Assembly (NCBI GenBank): GCA_001920415.1
Contig: MNJR01000115.1
Span: forward strand, 57,352 to 97,019
Reading direction: 5' to 3'
Source of the DNA: Acidobacteria bacterium 13_1_20CM_3_53_8
Lineage (GTDB): Bacteria; Acidobacteriota; Blastocatellia; Pyrinomonadales; Pyrinomonadaceae
Length of the DNA stretch: 39,668 nt
How positions within the stretch are numbered: the stretch's first letter is position 1; each line of letters begins with the position of its first letter. The translations under genes were made by a program, and so were the position numbers. The notes beneath the pieces are model-generated. The model saw nothing but the letters and a program-made list of their open reading frames with translations. It did not search any database and was not told the origin of the DNA. Positions 27,424-36,034 of the stretch are shown one piece after another.

Positions 27424-29586
27424 ATGATGATGGTTATAAGCAAAAATTCTATGCTCGAAGAAGAGCGCAGCGCGACTCGTCAGGTGGCGCTGCCGCCAAC
27501 CCTGCGCGGCTCGAAAGAACTGCTGCTCAACCGCGAGTTGAGCTTGCTGGAGTTTTTCCGGCGCGTGCTAGAAGAGGCGCTTGATGAGACTCAGCCGCTA
27601 TTGGAGCGCCTTAAATTCCTTTCTATCTTCTCGTCGAATCTGGACGAATTCTTCATGATACGTGTGTCTGCGCTCAAGGAGCAGTTGACGGGCGAGGTGA
27701 CTGAATTATCGCCGGATGGAATGACGCCCGCAGAGCAATTGACGGAGTGCAGGGAGCGACTGCTTCCTATGATTGATGAACAGATGCGATGCCTTCGTGA
27801 GCAAGTTTTGCCGCAACTCAAAGAGCACGGCATTGTGCTAGCCTCTTACGATACGCTCTCTGAAGGTGAGCGGCGCGCGCTCAATAATTACTTCATGGAA
27901 CATGTGTTCCCAGTGCTCACGCCGCTGGCCGTTGACCCAAGCCATCCTTTCCCCTACATCTCCAATCGCAGCCTCAACCTGGGGCTGGCGGTCGAAGCCT
28001 TGCCTGAGCACGGAATCACAAGGTCTCTGACGGGCAGGCTCGAATCCAGATTCGTACGAATAAAAGTTCCGCCGGTCGTGCCGCGTCTGGTTCCCGTCAA
28101 CGGCGCGAAATCGAAATTCGTTCTTCTAGAAGAGTTGATAGCGGCCAACGCGAGCGCCCTCTTCCCCAGAATGCGCGCAGGCCGATGCCACACGTTTCGC
28201 GTCACGCGCGACGACGATATAGAGATCAGAGAAGACGAGGCGGACGATCTTCTGCGCATGATCGAAGAGCAGTTGCGCCGCCGTCGCTTCGGCACGCCAG
28301 TGCGACTGGAAGTTTCCGATACAATGCCGGACGAGATGGTTAGTTACCTTACGGAATCGCTGGGGCTGACGCCCGCAGATGTTTACGTTATCAACGGGCC
28401 GCTCAACGTGCCCGACCTGATGACGCTTTACGAGATGCGGCGACCGGAATTGAAGGACAGGCCGTTTAGGCCCAAAGTGCCGAAGCTACTTGACCAGAGG
28501 AAGTCTGTCTTCGAGACAATCAAACGGCAAGATGTGCTGCTGCACCATCCTTATAGTTCATACAAGATAGTCACGGATTTCATTTCAGAGGCGGCCAGAG
28601 ACCCGGATGTTCTTGCAATCAAAATCTGTCTATATCGTACAGGCCCGGACTCGCCTATTCCGCCAGCGCTGATTGAAGCGAGCGCGCGCGGCAAACAGGT
28701 CACGGCGCTGATTGAACTCAAAGCGCGCTTTGATGAGGAGAACAACATAGAGTGGGCCAAGCGGCTCGAAGAAGCGGGCGTGCACGTCGTCTACGGTGTC
28801 ATGGGACTAAAGACGCATTGCAAGCTAACGCTGGTCGTAAGGCGCGAGGGGGAGGTGCTTCGTCGCTACGTTCACATTGCCACAGGCAACTACAACCCTA
28901 CGACTTCGTGCACCTACACAGACCTTGGATTGTTCACTACGGACGAGCGTATAGGCGCGGACGCTACGGATTTGTTCAACTTCCTGACGGGCTACTCGCG
29001 CCAGAACGAGTATCGCCAATTGGTAGTTGCGCCCGTCAACTTGCGCGAGCGCATGCTCGAACTCATCAAACGTGAGACGGAGCACGCGCGCGCAGGTCGC
29101 CCAGCGCATATCATCGTCAAAATCAATCGTCTGGCCGATACGCAGATTGTTCGCGCTCTCTATGAAGCATCACAGGCTGGTGTTTCGATTGACCTGATTG
29201 TGCGCAGCATATGTATGCTGCGCCCGGGTGTGCAAGGTCTTTCGGAAAACATCAACGTCAGAAGCATAGTCGGTCGCTTCCTTGAGCACAGCCGCATCTT
29301 TTACTTCGCTAACGGTGGCAACGAAGAGGTTTTTATAGGCAGCGCAGACTGGATGCACCGCAATCTCAACCGACGCGTAGAAGTCGTCACCCCCATCAAT
29401 GACCCAGGGCTTGCTAGATACCTGAAAGATGTAGTGCTGGCTGCGTACCTGCGTGACAACGTGAAGGCGCGCGTGATGCTCGCCGACGGCACATACAAAC
29501 GAATCCAGCCCGCGCAGGGCGAGCAGAGGTTCGATAGCCAGTGGTCTTTCGTAGAGCATCAAGGTGAAAAAGAGTCTGAAGTCTAG
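27424..29586 (+). CDS. ppk1: polyphosphate kinase 1
   Basis: A 720-residue, full-length PPK1, which reversibly polymerises the gamma-phosphate of ATP into polyphosphate at the membrane or in the cytoplasm. The N-terminal domain has LLNRELSLLEFFRRVLEEA and SSNLDEFFMIRV. The catalytic histidines are H465 in LKTHCKL and H484 in YVHIATGNYNPT, with the expected 19-residue spacing. The C-terminal region has EVFIGSADWMHRNLNRRVE. The start is uncertain: ATG-ATG-ATG at 27424, or ATG 27451 (MLEEERS). It is followed by a 31-base perfect inverted repeat and then the exported kinase-like family. Confidence 0.95.
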   Translation: MMMVISKNSMLEEERSATRQVALPPTLRGSKELLLNRELSLLEFFRRVLEEALDETQPLLERLKFLSIFSSNLDEFFMIRVSALKEQLTGEVTELSPDGMTPAEQLTECRERLLPMIDEQMRCLREQVLPQLKEHGIVLASYDTLSEGERRALNNYFMEHVFPVLTPLAVDPSHPFPYISNRSLNLGLAVEALPEHGITRSLTGRLESRFVRIKVPPVVPRLVPVNGAKSKFVLLEELIAANASALFPRMRAGRCHTFRVTRDDDIEIREDEADDLLRMIEEQLRRRRFGTPVRLEVSDTMPDEMVSYLTESLGLTPADVYVINGPLNVPDLMTLYEMRRPELKDRPFRPKVPKLLDQRKSVFETIKRQDVLLHHPYSSYKIVTDFISEAARDPDVLAIKICLYRTGPDSPIPPALIEASARGKQVTALIELKARFDEENNIEWAKRLEEAGVHVVYGVMGLKTHCKLTLVVRREGEVLRRYVHIATGNYNPTTSCTYTDLGLFTTDERIGADATDLFNFLTGYSRQNEYRQLVVAPVNLRERMLELIKRETEHARAGRPAHIIVKINRLADTQIVRALYEASQAGVSIDLIVRSICMLRPGVQGLSENINVRSIVGRFLEHSRIFYFANGGNEEVFIGSADWMHRNLNRRVEVVTPINDPGLARYLKDVVLAAYLRDNVKARVMLADGTYKRIQPAQGEQRFDSQWSFVEHQGEKESEV

Positions 29587-29588
29587 CT

Positions 29589-29670
29589 ATTTTCGATTTT
29601 GGATTTTAGATTTTCGATTGGAAAAAGCGGAAGCTTTTAAATCGAAAATCTAAAATCCAAAATCGAAAAT
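29589..29670. repeat. perfect 31-base inverted repeat of heptamers after ppk1
   Basis: The left arm at 29589-29619 (ATTTTCGATTTTGGATTTTA...) is matched exactly by the right arm at about 29640-29670, with a 20-base spacer. It begins two bases after the ppk1 stop. Its repeat units resemble those at 20288-20392. It is a likely transcription end signal. Confidence 0.9.
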
Positions 29671-29707
29671 TCTTCTGACTCTAGACTGTTTTTCAGAGGT
29701 GCTGATT

Positions 29708-30811
29708 ATGTTTTTACAGAAATGGGTTCGTGAGCTGGTTGCTTTATCAATCGTGCTCATCTTGTCTCTATCAACTTTCGCGTTGGCGCAGCAGCAACCG
29801 GGACGACTGATTCCGCCGCCAGCACAAACTCCTAGCCCGCAACCATCGCAGACTCCAAGCCCGGAGCCTCAGAACGAGCCAAGCCCGCAGCCGCAGCCCT
29901 CGCCAGCCGAGCCGCAAGCCACGCCTTCGCAAGAAGCCACACCGGCGCAGGCCGCACCAGCGCAGGCCACATCTGCGCAACCCATGCCCGTTCTGTGGCG
30001 AGAGCCTTCGGACATCGCTTCGCGCAACCTTTATCTTGGGCCGGGCGGAGAAGATATGAAGCCAGACTTGACGAAGGTCACTTTCATACGTCAGGAGCCG
30101 AGAGGCCACACCACGAAGTATCGTGTGCGTGACGGTCAGGGACGTGTGTGGGTGGTGAAACTGGGCAACGAGGCGCAGTCGGAAACCGTCGCATCGCATC
30201 TGGTGTGGGCCGCAGGATATTTCACTGACATTGATTACTTCGTGCCGGAAGTTAAGATAGAAGGAAAGGGGACGGTTAAGAATGTAAGGTTCGAGGCGCG
30301 ACCCAAGCAAATCAAACGCTTCGATCAAGAATGGGATTGGGATAACAACCCGTTCGCCGGCACAAATGAGCTACAAGGTCTGAAGGTGTTCATGGTCTTG
30401 CTGAACAACTGGGATTTGAAGACTGCCAACAACCGTGTCCTCCTTGTGCACAATGAAGCTACAAACAGCGATGAGTTGCGTTACATCATCAGTGATCTGG
30501 GGGCGACTTTTGGGAAAACAGGCAATTTTATAACGCACAATCGTAACCAGCCCGGGGCTTATGCCGCAACCAAATTAATCAAGAGGATCGAGGGTGACCA
30601 CATAATCTTTGATTTCCGCGCCACGCATGACCAGATGCTTCGGAACGTCACTGTCGCTCAGGCAAAATGGCTCGGAACTCTGCTGTCACAGTTAAGCGAT
30701 CAGCAAATCGGCGACGCATTTCGCGCGGCAAACTATAGTCCTGATGAAATTCAGATACTAACGAAGTCCGTGCGGTCTAGAATAGATGAGTTGGTCAATC
30801 TTCCCGGATAG
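29708..30811 (+). CDS. exported kinase-like-fold protein, copy 1
   Basis: 367 residues from ATG 29708 (AGAGG eight bases upstream). A signal peptide (LVALSIVLILSLSTFALA) precedes a Pro/Gln/Ser-rich linker (about 25-95) and then a globular domain. Motifs recall atypical kinases of the HipA/FAM20/PI-kinase type: VWVVKLGNEAQSETV (K151, E155 and E159), then LLNNWDLKTANNRVL (D236, K238, N241, N242) and YIISDLGATFG (D263), like a catalytic loop and a DFG-type metal motif. No named family was recognised. The exported location would be unusual for an ATP-dependent enzyme, so a pseudokinase or binding role is also possible. It is the first of three tandem paralogues. Confidence 0.7.
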   Translation: MFLQKWVRELVALSIVLILSLSTFALAQQQPGRLIPPPAQTPSPQPSQTPSPEPQNEPSPQPQPSPAEPQATPSQEATPAQAAPAQATSAQPMPVLWREPSDIASRNLYLGPGGEDMKPDLTKVTFIRQEPRGHTTKYRVRDGQGRVWVVKLGNEAQSETVASHLVWAAGYFTDIDYFVPEVKIEGKGTVKNVRFEARPKQIKRFDQEWDWDNNPFAGTNELQGLKVFMVLLNNWDLKTANNRVLLVHNEATNSDELRYIISDLGATFGKTGNFITHNRNQPGAYAATKLIKRIEGDHIIFDFRATHDQMLRNVTVAQAKWLGTLLSQLSDQQIGDAFRAANYSPDEIQILTKSVRSRIDELVNLPG

Positions 30812-30866
30812 GAATCTTTTCGTCTACCGCTCTGTTTAGAATTCTTCGACGCGAAGGGGATAAAAT

Positions 30867-31952
30867 ATGTTCCGACGAAATAGGGTGCGCGAGTCGCTCG
30901 CTTTATCAATTGTGCTCATCTTCTCTCTGTCAGCTTTCGCAGTGACCGGGCAGCAACCGGGAAGACTAATCCCGCCGATGCCAGCACAAACTCCTAGCCC
31001 TGAGCCATCGCAGACTCCAAGCCCGCAGCCTCAGAATACTCCGGCACAACCTGCGCCTACTCAAGCCGAGCCGCAAGCCACGCCTTCGCCGGAAGCCTCG
31101 CCAATGCAGTCCGCATCTGCGCAACCCGCGCCCCTCTTGTGGCATGAGCCTTCAGATATCGCAGGGCTAGACCTCTATCTTGGGCCGGGCGGCGCGAACA
31201 TGAAGCCAGACCTGACGAGCGTGACGTTCATAGAAGAGGAGACAGGCGGATACTCTAAGAAGTTTAGCGTGCGCGATGGCGCGGGCAAGAAATGGATCGT
31301 GAAAATCGGCAACGAGGCTCAGCCCGAAACCGTTGCGACTCGTCTAATATCTGCGGTCGGCTACTATACGGACATCACTTATCTAGTTCCCAGCGTTGAG
31401 ATCAAGGGCAAAGGAACTTTTCAGAACGTGAGGTTTGAAGCGAGGCCGGATGATGTGAAGCGGCTAGGCGAGTGGAAGTGGGAGAGCAATCCATTCTCGG
31501 GCACGCGAGAGCTTCAAGGGTTGAAAGTGCTGATGGCTCTGGTGAACAATTGGGATTTGAAGAACGCTAATAACAGAATATTGAGCCTGCATAACGAAGA
31601 GACGGGCAGAGATGAATTGCGTTACATCATCAGCGATCTGGGCGCGACCTTCGGTAAAACAGGAGGCGTTTTCAATCGCAATCGCAACAGGCCGCAAGAC
31701 TACACGAAAACTAAATTCATCGTCGGCGTTAGAAACAACACCCTACAGTTCGACTATCACGGCAAAAACAGCGAGATACTTCAAGACATCACGGTCGAAC
31801 AGGCCAGATGGATAGGCGGGTTACTGTCGCATCTCAGCGACCAACAGCTTAACGACGCTATTCGCGCAGCAAACTATAGCCCGGCGGATGCGCAGCTACT
31901 GTTGGCGACCATCAAGGCGCGCATTGATGAATTAAAGAATCTTCCGGGATAA
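30867..31952 (+). CDS. exported kinase-like-fold protein, copy 2
   Basis: 361 residues with a Shine-Dalgarno (GAAGGGGA) before the ATG. The signal peptide and Pro-rich linker are close relatives of copy 1, including near-identical DNA around the TPSP repeats. The kinase-like residues are kept: WIVKIGNEAQPETV (K146), LVNNWDLKNANNRIL (D230) and YIISDLGATFG (D257). The family has no assigned function. It starts 55 bases after copy 1 ends and is probably cotranscribed. Confidence 0.7.
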   Translation: MFRRNRVRESLALSIVLIFSLSAFAVTGQQPGRLIPPMPAQTPSPEPSQTPSPQPQNTPAQPAPTQAEPQATPSPEASPMQSASAQPAPLLWHEPSDIAGLDLYLGPGGANMKPDLTSVTFIEEETGGYSKKFSVRDGAGKKWIVKIGNEAQPETVATRLISAVGYYTDITYLVPSVEIKGKGTFQNVRFEARPDDVKRLGEWKWESNPFSGTRELQGLKVLMALVNNWDLKNANNRILSLHNEETGRDELRYIISDLGATFGKTGGVFNRNRNRPQDYTKTKFIVGVRNNTLQFDYHGKNSEILQDITVEQARWIGGLLSHLSDQQLNDAIRAANYSPADAQLLLATIKARIDELKNLPG

Positions 31953-32218
31953 AGTCATAACGACTTTAGAGCAAAATTAGATTGAGTGTAAGTTGCGATC
32001 AATTCACCAGCGCATACCATAAAGAGCGCAGAGGAATTACAGAAGATTTTAAATCTCAGATCAGAAATCTCAAATTTGAAATTTCAAATCTCAAATGATT
32101 TTGATCTTCTCTGTTTATCTTCCGTGCTCTGGCCTGCGTTGTTGAAATGAACTTACCTTACGTTCGACCGAAAATTTGCTCCAGATTACACTGGCCCTCG
32201 CTCTGAAAGGTATAGACG
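31953..32218. repeat. gap with AAATCTC-type heptamer tandem repeat
   Basis: At about 32051-32095 the sequence is a run of degenerate heptamers (AAATCTC, AGATCAG, AAATCTC, AAATTTG, AAATTTC, AAATCTC). No gene was seen. It separates copy 2 from copy 3, so copy 3 may have its own promoter. Confidence 0.65.
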
Positions 32219-33184
32219 GTGTTTCTACAAAACAGAGTTCGCGGCATAGTCGCTTTGACGATTGCTCTAGCCTTGTGCCTCTCATCATTAACCCTGACTG
32301 CCTCTGCTAAATCGAAGAAGAAGATGCCAAGGGGCACGCCCATCTTATGGCGCGAGCCTTCGGACATCGCTTCGCGCAACCTTTATCTTGGGCCGGGCGG
32401 CGCAGCGATGAGGCCGAACTTGAGAAGACTAACTTTTATAAGTGAGGAGACGGGCGGCTATTCTCGTAAGTTTCGCGTGCGCGACGCATCGGGGCGCGAA
32501 TGGGTTGCGAAAATCGGGAAGGAAGCGCAATCGGAAACGGCTGCTGTTCGTCTGCTATGGGCCATAGGCTACGTGACGGAGATTAACTATCTTGCGCCGC
32601 GCGTGACTATTCCGGGCGAGGGAACTTTCGAGAACGTACGCTTCGAGGCCAGACCCAAAAGCATCAAGCGCCTTGATGAATGGAAGTGGGAGGATAACCC
32701 TTTCACGGGCACGCGCGCCTTTCAAGGATTGAAAGTGATGATGGCGCTTCTGAATAACTGGGACATGAAGAACAGCAACAACAAGATTCTATTCGTGCGC
32801 AATGGTCGGCGCGGCGGCGAGCTTCAATACATCATCAGCGACCTCGGCGCAACTTTCGGAACGTCCGGTAATGTGCCCATCTTCTGGCGCTTCACGCGCA
32901 GCCGCAACAATCCCGAAGAGTACGCGAACGCAAGTTTTCTTGAGGACGTTAGTGACAATCATGTTCGTTTCCATTATCACGGAAGAAAGAGCGGTGTCTT
33001 AGACGACGTCACTGTGACGGATGCCAGATGGATAGGCCGCCTTCTTTCGCAATTGAGCAATCAACAGATCAGAGATGCATTTCGTGCTGCCAATTATGAT
33101 GATGATGAAGTTCGGCTGTTGACTGAGGCCGTACGCGAAAGGATCAACGAGTTGGTCAATGTTTCAAGAGAAGCGCGCCGATGA
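32219..33184 (+). CDS. exported kinase-like-fold protein, copy 3 (no Pro-rich linker)
   Basis: 321 residues from a GTG start. It has a signal peptide (IVALTIALALCLSSLTLTASA) but lacks the Pro-rich linker of copies 1 and 2. The conserved residues persist: EWVAKIGKEAQSETA (K98), LLNNWDMKNSNNKIL (D182) and YIISDLGATFG (D208). A 47-base DNA stretch (around 32354-32400) is identical to copy 1. Its last four bases overlap the ABC exporter start (ATGA), so the two are translationally coupled. Confidence 0.7.
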   Translation: MFLQNRVRGIVALTIALALCLSSLTLTASAKSKKKMPRGTPILWREPSDIASRNLYLGPGGAAMRPNLRRLTFISEETGGYSRKFRVRDASGREWVAKIGKEAQSETAAVRLLWAIGYVTEINYLAPRVTIPGEGTFENVRFEARPKSIKRLDEWKWEDNPFTGTRAFQGLKVMMALLNNWDMKNSNNKILFVRNGRRGGELQYIISDLGATFGTSGNVPIFWRFTRSRNNPEEYANASFLEDVSDNHVRFHYHGRKSGVLDDVTVTDARWIGRLLSQLSNQQIRDAFRAANYDDDEVRLLTEAVRERINELVNVSREARR

Positions 33185-35007
33185 AGAAAGGGAAGATTAA
33201 CATAACTCATCTGCTCAGCCCTCACTGGAAAGCGCTCGGCATAGCTTTCGTCGCAGTCATAGGCGAGAGCGGCACGGACTTATTAGAGCCTTGGCCGTTG
33301 AAGATAATCTTCGATTACGTCTTAAGCTCTAAGCAGATGCCCGCGTGGATGGCTTCATTAGTCCATTCCACGCTTGGCGATGACAAGCTGGCCGTGCTCA
33401 GTTTCGCTGCGCTTGTTGTGATTTCTATAGCCATAGTCGGGGCTATAAGCAGTTATACGGAAGATTATCTCACCACAAGCGTAGGCCAGTGGGTCATGCA
33501 CGACCTGCGCAGAACCGTCTATCATCACATCCAACGCCTGTCGCTTGCATATCACGATAAGAAAAGAACAGGCGATTTAATCAGCCGCGTCACTAGCGAC
33601 ATTGACGCCATACAGAGTCTCATCTCGAACGTGCTGCTGGGCATGCTAGTACAAATCCTCACGCTCCTGGGCATGATAGGCGTGATGTTCTATCTTAACT
33701 GGCGGTTCACTCTGATAGCTCTGTCGGTTGCGCCCGCGCTCTTTCTGATCGTCTATAGTTTTACTCGCCGAATCAAACAAGCTTCGCGCGCAGTCAGGAA
33801 AAAAGAGGGCGAGGTTATCTCCGTACTGCAAGAAGTCCTCTCATCAATCCGCGTGGTTCAGGCATTCACGCGAGAAGATTACGAGCAGCGCCGGTTCGAG
33901 CAGGAGAGCATTGAAAGCGTAGGCATAGCCCTTCGCGCGCGAAACCTTAAAGCGATGCTTCCGCCAATAGTCGAGATCGTAGTAGCCCTGGGCACATGTC
34001 TTGTTATCTGGTACGGCACGCGTCTAGTCATCAGCGGTCAACTGAGCGCGGGCGCGCTTCTGGTCTTCTTCCTATACCTTGGCAAGATGTACAAGCCCAT
34101 GCGCCAGCTTTCAAAGATGACCGACACGGTGTCAAAGGCTGTGGTCGGATTCGAGCGCATACGCGAAGTGCTCGAAACAGATATGCTTGTGCGAAACCTG
34201 CCCGGAGCGCGCAAGGCTCCGCGTTTCAAAGGCGAGATTGAATTCGATCACGTCACTTTCGGCTACGAAGAAGGCCGCACGGTTTTACAAGACCTCAATC
34301 TTAAAATCGAACCCGGTCAATTGGCCGCTCTGGTTGGCCCAACAGGCGCAGGCAAGACGACCGTTATTAGCCTCATCCCGCGCTTTTACGATCCCGCATC
34401 AGGCCACGTGAAGATTGATGGCGAGGACGTGCGCAGCTTCAAGATTAAATCGTTGCGCCAGCAGATCAGTTTCGTTCTTCAAGAGTCGCTACTATTTCGC
34501 GCGCCCGTCTGGCAGAACATAGCCTACGGCAGGCCGGAAGCCACGCGCGACGAGATTGTGCGCGCAGCGCGGCTAGCCAACGCGCATGAATTTATTGAAA
34601 AACTTTCGGAAGGATACGACACAATGGTAGGCGAGCGCGGCGTCACGCTTTCAGGCGGGCAGCGACAGCGCATAGCAATCGCGCGCGCCATCATACGCAA
34701 CGCTCCCATACTCATTCTAGACGAGCCTTCCTCTGGCCTGGACGCTGCGTCGGAAGAACTCGTCTTCGACGCCCTGGCACGTTTGATGGAAGGCAAAACC
34801 TCAATCGTCATAGCGCACCGACTCGCAACAATCCGCCGCGCAGACGTTATCTTCGTCATCAACGAAGGCCGCGTGGTTGAAAGCGGAACTCACCATGAAC
34901 TGCTCGCGCGCGGCGGCCTCTACGCAGAGCTTTATGAAATCCAGTTTCGCAAAGAAGAGATGGATGATTTAGAATCCGTATCATTCTCAGCGCGAAACCA
35001 TAATTGA
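33181..35007 (+). CDS. ABC exporter, fused permease and ATPase
   Basis: A 608-residue half-transporter of the MsbA/LmrA type that would work as a homodimer in the inner membrane. The N-terminal six-helix domain (about 15-310) is followed by an ATPase domain with Walker A GPTGAGKTT (from 386), signature LSGGQ (from 490), Walker B ILILDEP (about 510) and the H-loop IAHRL. Substrates in this class include lipids, lipid A, peptides and drugs; none can be assigned. Coupling to copy 3 of the exported kinase-like family suggests a joint role. Confidence 0.92.
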   Translation: MKKGKINITHLLSPHWKALGIAFVAVIGESGTDLLEPWPLKIIFDYVLSSKQMPAWMASLVHSTLGDDKLAVLSFAALVVISIAIVGAISSYTEDYLTTSVGQWVMHDLRRTVYHHIQRLSLAYHDKKRTGDLISRVTSDIDAIQSLISNVLLGMLVQILTLLGMIGVMFYLNWRFTLIALSVAPALFLIVYSFTRRIKQASRAVRKKEGEVISVLQEVLSSIRVVQAFTREDYEQRRFEQESIESVGIALRARNLKAMLPPIVEIVVALGTCLVIWYGTRLVISGQLSAGALLVFFLYLGKMYKPMRQLSKMTDTVSKAVVGFERIREVLETDMLVRNLPGARKAPRFKGEIEFDHVTFGYEEGRTVLQDLNLKIEPGQLAALVGPTGAGKTTVISLIPRFYDPASGHVKIDGEDVRSFKIKSLRQQISFVLQESLLFRAPVWQNIAYGRPEATRDEIVRAARLANAHEFIEKLSEGYDTMVGERGVTLSGGQRQRIAIARAIIRNAPILILDEPSSGLDAASEELVFDALARLMEGKTSIVIAHRLATIRRADVIFVINEGRVVESGTHHELLARGGLYAELYEIQFRKEEMDDLESVSFSARNHN

Positions 35008-35012
35008 GATAA

Positions 35013-35046
35013 AAAAAGACCGCTCTACAACGAGAGCGGTCTTTTT
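35013..35046. terminator. bidirectional intrinsic terminator
   Basis: Perfect 14-base arms AAAAAGACCGCTCT (35013-35026) and AGAGCGGTCTTTTT (35033-35046) with a six-base loop. It sits between the convergent ABC exporter and phosphatase genes and has U-tracts in both directions. Confidence 0.93.
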
Positions 35047-35069
35047 ATGCAGTAGAAAAATCAGCGCTG

Positions 35070-35609
35070 TTAGTTAGCGTGCGATACGGCTGCCGCCCCG
35101 GATGAAGGAGCGCTTTGCGCCTGTATGTGCTGCCCGTAATCTTCTACGAATTTCTTCAATGCTCCGTGTCCAAAGCGCGTGTAGAAATCGTAAGTCTTCA
35201 TCTCGCTGTACACCTGATCGAAGTTCCAGTGATAAAAGTTGAAGCGATAGACAGCGCCTATGACGCCTGTGCGATGACGCCCGCCCGCACAGTGCACATA
35301 AAATTTACCCGTAGCAGGATCATTGACTAGCTTCAGGAAAGCATCAATCTGCTCCGATTTCGGGTAATCCGAATCGCTCATAGGAATGTTCACATAACGC
35401 ATTCCCAGAAGCGCTTGCAGGTCTCTATAGTCCTGCTCTTTTGGCTGCGCTCCGCGATAAAAGCGCTCATCCATCTGACCGAAATTCTTGATGTGGACAT
35501 TCGTCAGACTATTCTGTGCAGGAACCTGTGCAACTGAAAGTGAGGCCAGCGCAAAAACGATAGCCATGATTGAGATTAGGGAACGTAAGGGGTTTGGGGT
35601 CAGACGCAT
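35070..35609 (-). CDS. exported tyrosine/dual-specificity phosphatase-like protein
   Basis: 179 residues from ATG 35609, which has AAAGGAG eight bases upstream; upstream in-frame codons are not needed. A signal peptide (SLISIMAIVFALASLSVAQ) is followed by a PTP-fold domain with FYRGAQP near 47, the general-acid region SDSDYP, and the active-site loop VHCAGGRHRTG (C107, R113). It should hydrolyse phosphotyrosine or another phosphomonoester in the periplasm. It converges on the ABC exporter and exported kinase-like genes. Whether it opposes them is inference. Confidence 0.85.
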   Translation of the reverse strand: MRLTPNPLRSLISIMAIVFALASLSVAQVPAQNSLTNVHIKNFGQMDERFYRGAQPKEQDYRDLQALLGMRYVNIPMSDSDYPKSEQIDAFLKLVNDPATGKFYVHCAGGRHRTGVIGAVYRFNFYHWNFDQVYSEMKTYDFYTRFGHGALKKFVEDYGQHIQAQSAPSSGAAAVSHAN

Positions 35610-36002
35610 TGCAGAATCTCCTTTGTAAAACATAAAAGTTTCTTCGGGATAATTTAAGAAACTGTCGGGGGCTACTGCACTTGTTGAAGACCAGATATTT
35701 TCAGACGGCACTCGAAGCTTTTTCGACCACAAGCCACACGATTTCCGACTGCTTGTGGGCGCTGTGAGGCATCCTAATTATGACCTGATTTTCAAGTTAA
35801 CCGACGAGGTTTTCCAGCACTTTGTCGGTCAAATATAAGATTCATTAATCGCCGCTAAGGTTGCATCTGAGGTCAATCAGAGTCCTCCGATTCCGCCGGA
35901 TTTACCCCTTCGTTTAGAGTCATGGCTCCGCTCCTGAAAGGGCGGCATGACGAGCTATTAAGTCCCTGTTCGAGAGTGGCTACAAAATCTCGGTGAAAGT
36001 AG
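35610..36002. other. gap between phosphatase gene and tRNA-fragment boundary
   Basis: 393 bases without a convincing gene. It contains one short inverted repeat, CCACAAGC (35727-35734) with GCTTGTGG (35751-35758). It is presumably the original chromosomal sequence downstream of a tRNA gene, and it includes the phosphatase promoter. Confidence 0.3.
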
Positions 36003-36004
36003 AA

Positions 36005-36034
36005 AAGCGCGCCTTAAACGATACAGGCGCGCTT
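36005..36034 (-). terminator. terminator following the tRNA fragment
   Basis: Stem AAGCGCGCC (36005-36013) with GGCGCGCTT (36026-36034). On the minus strand it is followed by TTTTC. Its distance of about eight bases from the tRNA 3' end fits a native tRNA terminator. Confidence 0.8.

Noticed and set aside
29589-32100. CRISPR array
   Set aside because: The repeats are degenerate 7-base units without regular spacers, and no cas genes are in the window.
35070-35732. longer start for the exported phosphatase at 35732
   Set aside because: It would place about 41 polar residues before a good signal peptide; the ATG at 35609 has a strong Shine-Dalgarno.
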